NCBI GenBank assembly: GCA_012513725.1
Contig: JAAZBQ010000862.1
Location: forward strand, 1 to 16,372
DNA: 16,372 nt
Direction: 5' to 3'
Source: Chloroflexota bacterium
Lineage (GTDB): Bacteria; Chloroflexota; Anaerolineae; UBA1429
The number at the start of each line of letters is the position of its first letter. The stretch's first letter is position 1. The notes below the pieces were generated by a model that worked only from the letters and a program-made list of their open reading frames with translations, was not told the origin of the DNA and made no database searches. Position numbers and translations under genes: made by a program. Below are positions 1 to 5,582 of the stretch, piece after piece.

Positions 1-482
1 ACCTGTCCCTCGGTCAGCCCCTCGGATCGGGCGCCGGCGGCGGCCTCCACCACGGTGTCCACGTCCTGGGTGACGCCCGGCGGCAGCATCGCCTCGATGA
101 CGCGGTGGATGGGCGCCAGGTAGTGGTCGCTGATCCAGCGGGCCAGCTCCAGATGCTCCGGCCGGAGCACCGGCGCGGGGTCGGCCAGGCGTTCGACGTC
201 GCGGGTCTCCTCCACGGGCGAGCGCTCGTCGAGGTCCACAACCACGCCCTGCAGGGTGCGGGGGCCAAAGGGCACCCAGACGAGGTGCCCCGGGCGCAGC
301 CGGCCGAGGAGCGCGGGCGGGATGCTGTAGTGAAAGGCCCGGGCGAGGTGGTCCTCGTCCTCGGGGTCGACGGTCTGCTCCACGGCGGTGACGCGGCGGG
401 TCAGGTCGGTGCGCACCACGACGACGGCGTAGGGCCGTGCGTCCTGCTCGGCCGGGTCGGGAGGAGGGGTCGATGTGGCCAT
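1..482 (-). CDS. priA: Primosomal protein N' (PriA), N-terminal part, cut by window edge
   Basis: This is the first ~160 residues of the replication-restart helicase PriA, which binds stalled forks and reloads the replisome. The visible part matches the N-terminal 3'-DNA-binding domain. It has an AVVVVRTD strand, then HYSIPPALLGRLRPGHLVWVP and FGPRTLQGVVV, the usual 'Y.iP..l...l..G..V.VPFG.r...G.V' pattern. The segment after it, ELARWISDHYLAP and MLPPGV, is the typical 'la.wis.yY..p....l...lPpg' stretch. The helicase and zinc-binding parts lie outside the window. The ATG at 480-482 is preceded by only a weak AGGA, which overlaps the stop codon of amrB 15 nt upstream. The two genes are therefore probably co-transcribed and PriA translation may be coupled. 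The family assignment rests on this N-terminal pattern alone. Confidence 0.85.
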   Translation of the reverse strand, partial: MATSTPPPDPAEQDARPYAVVVVRTDLTRRVTAVEQTVDPEDEDHLARAFHYSIPPALLGRLRPGHLVWVPFGPRTLQGVVVDLDERSPVEETRDVERLADPAPVLRPEHLELARWISDHYLAPIHRVIEAMLPPGVTQDVDTVVEAAAGARSEGLTEGQ

Positions 483-497
483 GTGGGTGGCGGGTTC

Positions 498-1358
498 CTA
501 GACGTACACGATGGCGCCATAGCCCACCAGGTCGGTGGGCTGCCCCTGGGGCATGACGTCGTGGCTGGTGGTATAGTGGAGCAGATGGCCCTCGGTGGCG
601 CCTAGGCCCGCCGCGGTGCGGATGGTGGCGGCCACGGCACCGGGCCCGCAGGCGTTGTGGTGGGCCTGGGCCTCGGCCATCACCCCGTCGGCGTCCATCC
701 CTACGGCTTTCTCCAGTAGGCGGGCGTCGTTCTCGTGGGCCCAGCGGAGGCCAGCCTCGCCCACACCGACGGGCGCGATCCCGTAGCGCGGGCCGTAATG
801 GGTGAGATCCGTGCTGCCCAACACCACGGCACGCCGGCCAAGGGCCTGCACGGCTCGGGCGACGTGCTCGCCCGCCCGCGCGGCGCTGGCCAGTGGCGGC
901 GTGGCGATGGGCAGGATCCGCACCGTCGGGAACAGGTACTTGATAAAGGGCAGCTGTACCTCGATGGCGTGCTCTTGCGTGTGGGCGTCGGGGCGATCGG
1001 CCAGTGTACCCTCTCCCTCCGCGAGTAGTGTGGCGGCCAACTCCTCGTCGATGGCCAGGGGGCCGAGGGGCGTCTGCCACTGCCCGGTGGCCGAGAGGCT
1101 GGGACCGGGCACCCCCCAAGAGTGTACGGCGCCAAAGACGATCACCGTCTCGGGGGCGGGCTGGCCCTGAAGGGCGCGGAACACGTGGGCGGCGGTGAGG
1201 CCGGAATACACCCACCCGGCGTGGGGCACCACCCCGCCGATGATCGGCTTGCCGAGAGCGTCGGGCTCTGCAGCGCTGAGGTAGGCCTCGATCTCCCGGC
1301 GGCAGGCGGCCTCTCCGGCAGGGTAGAACATGCCGGCAAAGGTGGCAGGACGGTCCAT
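498..1358 (-). CDS. amrB: AmmeMemoRadiSam system protein B (MEMO1 family)
   Basis: This 286-residue protein belongs to the MEMO1 family, metal-binding proteins related in fold to class III extradiol dioxygenases. In bacteria it usually travels with AMMECR1-domain and radical-SAM partners. Family landmarks are all present: PHAGWVYSG (His46), GAVHSWG (His79), QEHAIEVQLPF (His130), STDLTHYG (Asp184, His187) and NACGPGA (Cys237). His46, His79, Asp184, His187 and Cys237 line up with the metal-site residues known for human MEMO1. An in-frame ORF extends far upstream, but the start at 1356-1358 is chosen because GAGGTGA lies about 6 nt before it and the family begins with R-P-A-x-F-A-G-x-F-Y-P. The partner genes amrA and amrS are not in this window. 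The exact biochemical role is not settled for bacterial members. Confidence 0.9.
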   Translation of the reverse strand: MDRPATFAGMFYPAGEAACRREIEAYLSAAEPDALGKPIIGGVVPHAGWVYSGLTAAHVFRALQGQPAPETVIVFGAVHSWGVPGPSLSATGQWQTPLGPLAIDEELAATLLAEGEGTLADRPDAHTQEHAIEVQLPFIKYLFPTVRILPIATPPLASAARAGEHVARAVQALGRRAVVLGSTDLTHYGPRYGIAPVGVGEAGLRWAHENDARLLEKAVGMDADGVMAEAQAHHNACGPGAVAATIRTAAGLGATEGHLLHYTTSHDVMPQGQPTDLVGYGAIVYV

Positions 1359-1442
1359 GGACATCACCTCGTTGGGGCTCTGGCGCCTGGCAGGCAAGGC
1401 CGGGGAATCTGTCGGCCGGGCAGGGTCCGTTGAATCGGGAGC

Positions 1443-1472
1443 AGTATAGCATAGCGCCGAAACCCCGGGCAA
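1443..1472 (-). promoter_or_regulatory. Sigma-70-type promoter for amrB-priA
   Basis: Read on the minus strand, TTGCCC (1472-1467) is followed after 18 nt by TATACT (1448-1443). A TG one base before TATACT gives an extended -10. Transcription would start near 1436, leaving a leader of about 78 nt before amrB. This is a match to the consensus by eye only. Confidence 0.5.
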
Positions 1473-1506
1473 GGCGTCGGCCCTGTCACACCGCACTGCC
1501 CCCGTT

Positions 1507-1728
1507 CTCACCTCAGGATGGGCTGCTCTTCTATGGGCTGCGGTGGCTCGCCACCGCTTTTCGCCCAGGACGACACCTCGTCCAGCTAATATCAGACCAA
1601 CCTCCCCTCTTGGTCGGACGAGAGCCCCGAGCATCCTATCTCCTACGATTCGTTCGCCGTCCAGCACGGAAAGCGGTGGCCCCTTCGGCCACCGCAGCCC
1701 ATAGAAGAGCGCATCATCTCGAGGTGAG
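1507..1728. repeat. 222-bp folded inverted-repeat element (MITE-like or structured RNA)
   Basis: Two arms of about 55-59 nt are imperfect inverted copies of each other. The left arm (1507-1561) starts CTCACCTC; the right arm (1670-1728) ends GAGGTGAG. Both share GCTCTTCTATGGGCTGCGG or its complement. Each arm also folds on itself: GCGGTGGC-TC-GCCACCGC followed by TTTT (1540-1561), and GCGGTGGCC-CCTTC-GGCCACCGC preceded by AAA (1670-1695). The centre holds two more hairpins, GGACGA-CACC-TCGTCC (1568-1583) and GACCAA-9 nt-TTGGTC (1595-1615). I find no convincing ORF and no clear target-site duplication. It sits between two divergent promoters and explains most of the 489-nt gene-free stretch 1359-1847; the rest is promoter and leader sequence. 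Confidence 0.75.
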
Positions 1729-1785
1729 CAGGGAGGGTCTGGTTGTTGGGGGTCAGGGGGAGTCAGCCGCCCGGCCATCAAACGG

Positions 1786-1814
1786 TTGACCACGCCCTCC
1801 CGGCGGCGTACCAT
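1786..1814 (+). promoter_or_regulatory. Sigma-70-type promoter for the TIM-barrel gene
   Basis: TTGACC (1786-1791) and TACCAT (1809-1814) are separated by exactly 17 nt. These are 5/6 and 4/6 matches to the standard boxes, 34 nt upstream of the start codon. The site lies just outside the right arm of the inverted-repeat element. Confidence 0.5.
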
Positions 1815-1847
1815 GCCGCCGACGCCACCTACCCGAGGAGTATCGCC

Positions 1848-2675
1848 ATGCCCGACATGCCCACGGTCCCCTTTGGCCCCCACCGGGTCTCCCGGCTGAT
1901 CATCGGCGGGAACCCCTTTAGCGGAAACTCGCACTATTCCCCCGCCCTCAACGAAGAGATGGCCGACTATTTCACCGCCGATCGCATCGTCCGCACCCTC
2001 CTGCGCTGCCAGAGCCTGGGCATGCGCACGGTGCAGACCCGCGCCGACCGCCACCTCATGCGGGTCCTCCGCGAGTACCGCAACGCGGGCGGGACGATGG
2101 ACTGGATCGCCCAGACCGCCTCGGAACTCGCCGACCTGGAGGGCAACGTCCGCCAGATCGCCGCCCAGGGCGCCATCGGCGCCTACCATCACGGCAGTCG
2201 CACCGACCGCCTGTGGGCCGAAGGGCGCATCGACGACGTGCTCCCGCTCCTGCAGTGCATGCGCGACGAGGGGCTGCAGGTGGGCGTCGGCACCCACATC
2301 CCCGAGGTGATCGACTATATCGAGGAGCGGGGCTGGGACGTTGACTTTTACATGGCCTGCCTCTACAACCTGAACCGCAAGCCGCGGGATGGGGCCATCG
2401 TGGCCGGCGGGATGGCCGGCGAGCAGGACCTCTTTCACGACGAGGACCGCGAGGCGATGGCCCGCCGCATCCTGGCCACCGACAAGACCGTGCTGGCGTT
2501 CAAGCTCCTGGCCGCCAACCGCAAGACGGCCACCCCGGCCGACCGGCGGGAGGCCTTTCGCTGGGCCTTTGCCCACATCAAGCCGGGCGACGCCGTGGTG
2601 GTGGGCATGTTCCCCAAGTACGGCGACCAGGTGCGCGAAAACGTCGGCTATACCCTAGAGTTCGGCGCCGTATAG
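1848..2675 (+). CDS. Aldo/keto-reductase-like TIM-barrel protein, function unknown
   Basis: This is a 275-residue soluble protein with the alternating strand/helix pattern of a TIM barrel. The N-terminal motif VSRLIIGGNPFSG (residues 14-26) resembles the first strand of aldo/keto reductases. Later blocks are TVQTRADRHLMRVL, WIAQTASE, VGVGTHIPEVIDY, DVDFYMACLYN and VLAFKLLAANR (Lys219). It ends VVVGMFPKYGDQVRENV. I recognise this as a conserved family often labelled aldo/keto reductase, but I do not see the classical Asp-Tyr-Lys-His tetrad clearly. Oxidoreductase activity is therefore uncertain, and a sugar- or phosphate-binding barrel is equally possible. The start is supported by GAGGAG seven nt before ATG. 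There is no signal peptide. The gene is followed, after a separate promoter, by a VOC protein gene. Confidence 0.6.
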   Translation: MPDMPTVPFGPHRVSRLIIGGNPFSGNSHYSPALNEEMADYFTADRIVRTLLRCQSLGMRTVQTRADRHLMRVLREYRNAGGTMDWIAQTASELADLEGNVRQIAAQGAIGAYHHGSRTDRLWAEGRIDDVLPLLQCMRDEGLQVGVGTHIPEVIDYIEERGWDVDFYMACLYNLNRKPRDGAIVAGGMAGEQDLFHDEDREAMARRILATDKTVLAFKLLAANRKTATPADRREAFRWAFAHIKPGDAVVVGMFPKYGDQVRENVGYTLEFGAV

Positions 2676-2687
2676 CCGACTGGAACG

Positions 2688-2696
2688 TGCTATAAT
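2688..2696 (+). promoter_or_regulatory. Extended -10 promoter (TGCTATAAT) for the VOC gene
   Basis: A perfect extended -10 element lies just after the upstream stop codon. No recognisable -35 box exists at 16-18 nt spacing, which is usual for extended -10 promoters. The predicted leader of about 117 nt contains nothing else I can identify. Confidence 0.5.
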
Positions 2697-2820
2697 GGGG
2701 TTGTATGCCGCCTCGCATCCGCCAGGGGCGGCTCTACCCCATCCCCCCCGTACGCCTTCCCCGCGACCGCTACCTCATCGCACCGTGCAGGGTACCCGGC
2801 GGACCGAAAGGAGGATCGCG

Positions 2821-3225
2821 ATGAGCGATGCAGCGCAGCGGATCATGACGTTCCTGACCTTCTCCGGCAACGCCGAGGAGGCGATGCAGTACTATGTGGA
2901 CCTGTTCCCCGGGGCCCGGGTCGTAGAGGTGACGCGGTTCGGCCCGGGCGAACAGGGGCCCGAGGGCAAGGTGCTGAACGGCACCTTTGAGCTCCTGGGC
3001 CAGCGCTACATGGTCATGGATATGGCGCCCGGCAATGCCCCCGACTTTGCCTGGTCTACCTCCCTGCTGGTGATGTGCGAAGACGAGGCCGAGTTCGATG
3101 CCCTCTTTAAAGGCCTCTCCGCCGGTGGTAATGTCATGATGGGGCCGGAGCAGGTCATGGACCTGCGCAAAGTCGCCTGGGTGACCGACAAGTTCGGCGT
3201 CACCTGGCAGTTGGTGTGGCAATAG
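2821..3225 (+). CDS. PhnB-like VOC family protein
   Basis: This 134-residue protein is of the PhnB / 3-demethylubiquinone-9 3-methyltransferase-like branch of the vicinal oxygen chelate superfamily. Typical blocks are ITPFLxF-like IMTFLTFSGNAEEAMQYY (residues 8-25), LFPGARVVEVTRF (28-40), VLNGTFELLGQRYMVMD (51-67), and the closing WVTDKFGVTWQLV (120-132). The length is normal for a single-domain member that pairs two beta-alpha-beta-beta-beta units. Members are small cytoplasmic proteins whose substrates are mostly unknown, and the methyltransferase label is historical. The start is well supported by AAAGGAGG (2807-2814) six nt before ATG. The family is clear but the specific role is not. Confidence 0.85.
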   Translation: MSDAAQRIMTFLTFSGNAEEAMQYYVDLFPGARVVEVTRFGPGEQGPEGKVLNGTFELLGQRYMVMDMAPGNAPDFAWSTSLLVMCEDEAEFDALFKGLSAGGNVMMGPEQVMDLRKVAWVTDKFGVTWQLVWQ

Positions 3226-3282
3226 CCGATCGGCGCTAGGGGGCGCGTGTACTGCGGCTCCCAGGGAAGTCGTCTCAAACGG

Positions 3283-3327
3283 CAACCCCATCCGCATGCC
3301 ACGGACGATGGCGTGCGGATGGGGTTG
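3283..3327. terminator. Convergent hairpin terminator
   Basis: CAACCCCATCCGCATGCC (3283-3300) pairs over 18 bp, with one T-G wobble, with GGCGTGCGGATGGGGTTG (3310-3327) across a 9-nt loop. It lies between two converging genes. There is no T-run on either side, so it may act as a symmetrical block or a Rho-assisted end. Confidence 0.6.
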
Positions 3328-3357
3328 GCAGTCTCCGACAGGCGTGCGCTAGGCGCC

Positions 3358-4179
3358 CTACTCCTCGTTCGGCCGGTGGAGGAGGCGGTCGACGAGGGAG
3401 AGGGTGATCAGGAACGAGCCCTGGGTCAGTATGCCCAAGGCTCGGCCCCGAGTGCGGGCTCTTTGCCGACCGGAGAGGCCAAAGACGAGCCCCAGGATGG
3501 TGGCCACGGCGCCGGCGGCTGCCAGGGCGTCGGCCGCCTGGCGATACCAGGCGCGGCGCTCGGCGATGGCCGGCTCGTCCAGGATGCCATCGGCGGCGTC
3601 GCGATCCTCGTTCTGTACCTGTTCGAGCCCCACGACGGCCAACGCCGCCTGTGCAGCGCCCCAATCCAGGAGCGCCGACGAGAGCCCGGCGGCCATGCTG
3701 GAGCGCGGTCGGAAGACCAGCGCCAGCCCCCCGAGAACGTTCAGCGCGCCCCAGCCCAGCAATCCGCGCAGGTAGGCGTGCACACGGGCAAACAGGGGAT
3801 GCTCGGGCTGCTCGCGGACCAGGGAGACGATGTGCGCCCCGATGGTCTGCGGCGCCAGGGGCATCGCCTCGGCCGGGGCCTCCTCCTGTTCGATCTCCAC
3901 TGTGATGCGCGTAACTGTCTCGGGGCGGCTCTCCGTGTCGGCTCGCGGGGCGGCGGCCGGCCACTCGCGGAGCGCAAAGGCCCCTGGCCCGGCCTGCACC
4001 ACTGGCGAGCCCTCCCCCGCCCCCTCGATGGCGCGCCGCAGCCCGGCGTATACCAGATCGATGGAATGCGCCGGCCCGCTGATCAATCCCCGTTCCGCGG
4101 CGCGTGCGGCGATCTCGCGGACGTGCAATGGCTCCTGGGCCTCGCGCAACAGGCGCTCGGCGGCTTCCAACAGGTTCAT
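3358..4179 (-). CDS. HARE-HTH domain fused to four-helix membrane domain (DUF6992-like)
   Basis: This 273-residue protein has two parts. Residues 2-72 match a HARE-HTH domain: NLLEAAERLLREAQEPLHV, REIAARAAERGLI, then LVYAGLRRAI and the closing GAFALREW. This winged-helix module is usually found with chromatin or DNA-modifying enzymes. After an acidic linker (about 75-110) come four likely membrane helices near 137-156, 164-184, 217-236 and 246-265. The patterns LLGWGALNVLGGLALVF and GILTQGSFLITLSLVDRLL resemble the DUF6992 membrane family as I remember it. The C-terminus is charged (HRPNEE). A run of GGAGGAGGA directly before ATG supports the start. The combination suggests a DNA- or nucleic-acid-binding head anchored at the membrane. 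The function is unknown. Confidence 0.7.
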   Translation of the reverse strand: MNLLEAAERLLREAQEPLHVREIAARAAERGLISGPAHSIDLVYAGLRRAIEGAGEGSPVVQAGPGAFALREWPAAAPRADTESRPETVTRITVEIEQEEAPAEAMPLAPQTIGAHIVSLVREQPEHPLFARVHAYLRGLLGWGALNVLGGLALVFRPRSSMAAGLSSALLDWGAAQAALAVVGLEQVQNEDRDAADGILDEPAIAERRAWYRQAADALAAAGAVATILGLVFGLSGRQRARTRGRALGILTQGSFLITLSLVDRLLHRPNEE

Positions 4180-4221
4180 GTCCTCCTCCTCGCGCGGGCG
4201 CTCCCGCCCGCTGCACCCCTC

Positions 4222-4249
4222 ATTATAGAGTTGCCCCCCGGCGGGGCAA
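4222..4249 (-). promoter_or_regulatory. Promoter with overlapping palindromic operator candidate
   Basis: On the minus strand TTGCCC (4249-4244) and TATAAT (4227-4222) are spaced 16 nt apart, upstream of the HARE-HTH membrane gene. The perfect inverted repeat TTGCCCC-CCGGC-GGGGCAA (4231-4249) covers the -35 box and the spacer, a position from which a bound repressor would block polymerase. Confidence 0.5.
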
Positions 4250-4287
4250 GTGTAGGGGGGGCGCGCCCCGTGGGTTGGGAGGGGCCA

Positions 4288-4316
4288 TTGACACCGGGCG
4301 GGCGGTGGGCTAGCCT
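4288..4316 (+). promoter_or_regulatory. Sigma-70-type promoter for the LOG gene
   Basis: A perfect TTGACA (4288-4293) is followed after 17 nt by TAGCCT (4311-4316), a weak -10. The predicted start near 4323 gives a short leader of about 27 nt before the GTG start. Confidence 0.5.
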
Positions 4317-4349
4317 GGGTCCGGATCAGTTGACGGGCGAGGAGATGAC

Positions 4350-4928
4350 GTGAAGATCACCGTGTACTGCGCATCGAGCTCCGTGGTGGACGAGATCTAC
4401 CGCGAGGCCACCCGCGACCTCGGCCGGTTGATCGGCGAGCGCGGGCATACGCTGGTCTTCGGCGGCACAGACATCGGGCTGATGGGCGTGCTGGCGAGGG
4501 CCGTCCGGGAGGCCGGCGGCGCCGTGGTGGGGATCATCCCCCGGCGCATGGCCGAGCACGACATCGTGTTCCGCGACGCCGACGAGCTGCTCGTCACCGA
4601 GACGATGGCCGAGCGCAAGGCGCTGATGGAGGAGCACGGCGACGGGTACATCGCCCTGCCCGGGGGATTCGGCACGCTGGAGGAACTGGCCGAGGTGGTT
4701 ACCCTGAAGCAACTGCGCTACCTCGACGGGCCGATCGCCCTGGTGAACACCGCTGGCTTCTATCACCATTTCCTGGCGCACCTGGAGCACCTCTACGAGA
4801 CGGGATTCGCCTACTCGGTGTACCGCGACGTCTACCAGACGGTGGATACGCCCCGCCAGGCGCTGGAGTATGTGGAGGGCTACCGGCCGAGCACCTACCC
4901 GGAAAAGTGGGAGCCGCCGGTCGGCTGA
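4350..4928 (+). CDS. LOG family nucleotide 5'-monophosphate phosphoribohydrolase
   Basis: This 192-residue protein is of the LOG (lonely guy / TIGR00730-type) Rossmann-fold family. Members release the base from nucleoside 5'-monophosphates, including cytokinin riboside phosphates and, in several bacteria, AMP-type substrates. Diagnostic features are the N-terminal ITVYCASSS strand-loop, FGGTDIGLMG (residues 38-46), MAERKALM (86-93) with the conserved Arg-Lys, and PGGFGTLEE (104-112) holding the catalytic Glu region. Length is standard. Translation starts with GTG at 4350, preceded by GAGGAGA four to five nt away. The gene has its own promoter and is followed by a hairpin terminator, so it is probably monocistronic. 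The family is certain; whether the cell role is cytokinin-like signalling or plain nucleotide salvage cannot be told from sequence. Confidence 0.9.
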   Translation: MKITVYCASSSVVDEIYREATRDLGRLIGERGHTLVFGGTDIGLMGVLARAVREAGGAVVGIIPRRMAEHDIVFRDADELLVTETMAERKALMEEHGDGYIALPGGFGTLEELAEVVTLKQLRYLDGPIALVNTAGFYHHFLAHLEHLYETGFAYSVYRDVYQTVDTPRQALEYVEGYRPSTYPEKWEPPVG

Positions 4929-4943
4929 GCTGCGTGCATGACA

Positions 4944-4972
4944 AACGCCCCAGGCACTTCGCCTGGGGCGTT
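4944..4972. terminator. Bidirectional hairpin terminator
   Basis: AACGCCCCAGGC (4944-4955) and GCCTGGGGCGTT (4961-4972) form a perfect 12-bp stem with an ACTTC loop. It lies between the converging LOG and small membrane protein genes. On the minus strand the stem runs into TTTGT; on the plus strand into TTCTG. Confidence 0.7.
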
Positions 4973-4985
4973 CTGCGTAGTGTGG

Positions 4986-5426
4986 CTAGGCCTCGCGTTG
5001 CCCGAGCAGCAGGTGAACAAGGCCGGCGATGATGGCGATGGTCAGGCCCAGCATCGCGGCGAGCATCCCCAGCCGCATCACCTCGGCGATGAACTCGGAC
5101 GGCAGATGGAACGGGAACACCGTGTAAGTGACCGCCATGGACAGCAGTGCCAGGGCGCCGGTCACGATGCCCGTCAGGTGCCGGAACCAATCCGCGTCGT
5201 AGACGATGTACATGGCGTTCGCCATGATCCCGGCCACCAGCGATAGCCGCACGGCCCACAGGATGTCGACCCAATCGCCGGTGATGAACGGCACGTTCCA
5301 GCGCAGGATGTTGTCGGCGGCGTAGAGGAGCCCGGTGTTCACGAGGATGGCCACGGCATAGCCGACCCGCGACGCGGCCGAAGGACCCCTGACGGTTGAG
5401 AACTCGTTGACGGTGACTGCGGACAC
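4986..5426 (-). CDS. Small four-helix membrane protein, unknown function
   Basis: This 146-residue hydrophobic protein has four likely membrane helices, near residues 21-40, 57-77, 85-105 and 117-141. A distinctive block, ADNILRWNVPFITGDWVDIL (37-56), links helices 1 and 2, followed by ANAMYIVYDADWFRHL (69-84). I recall similar sequences as hypothetical proteins in Chloroflexota but know no function. No enzymatic motif is visible. Translation appears to begin with GTG at 5424-5426, behind a strong GGGAGGAGG about seven nt away. The next gene upstream (murJ) ends 156 nt before it. The leader between contains two GC-rich hairpins and a possible TATCAT -10 box (5508-5503), so it probably has its own promoter. 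The absence of repeats or charged loops argues against a transporter of known type. Confidence 0.65.
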   Translation of the reverse strand: MSAVTVNEFSTVRGPSAASRVGYAVAILVNTGLLYAADNILRWNVPFITGDWVDILWAVRLSLVAGIMANAMYIVYDADWFRHLTGIVTGALALLSMAVTYTVFPFHLPSEFIAEVMRLGMLAAMLGLTIAIIAGLVHLLLGQREA

Positions 5427-5440
5427 GTTGGCCTCCTCCC

Positions 5441-5490
5441 GCCCGACGCGCGCGTCGGGCCGCCCTCTGGGCCGCGGCTCTCGCGCGGCC
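5441..5490 (-). promoter_or_regulatory. Two tandem hairpins in the leader of the small membrane gene
   Basis: GCCCGACGCG-CGCGTCGGGC (5441-5460) is a perfect 20-bp palindrome ending right beside the ribosome-binding site. GGCCGCG-7 nt-CGCGGCC (5470-5490) is a second hairpin. Both would lie in the mRNA leader if transcription starts from the TATCAT box at 5508-5503. They could affect translation or be protein-binding sites. Confidence 0.4.
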
Positions 5491-5551
5491 TCTCACCCTG
5501 CCATGATACGGGATCGGCGTCCCGGGCACATCGGGCGATAGAGGGGCCTGT

Positions 5552-5573
5552 GAACTGGCCGTTTGACCAGTTC
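5552..5573 (-). terminator. Possible terminator after murJ
   Basis: GAACTGG-8 nt-CCAGTTC forms a 7-bp hairpin just beyond the murJ stop codon. There is no T-run, so termination by this stem is only a guess. Confidence 0.35.
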
Positions 5574-5582
5574 GGCGGGGGG

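Noticed and set aside
1359..2576. Long N-terminal extension of the amrB frame
   Set aside because: It runs through the promoter, the inverted-repeat element and an opposite-strand gene. The MEMO1 family starts at RPATFAGMFYP and a ribosome-binding site supports 1358.
3275..4216. 313-residue minus-strand frame alongside the HARE-HTH gene
   Set aside because: It is another frame of the same region, Arg/Gly/Pro-rich; the HARE-HTH frame has recognisable domains and a good ribosome site.
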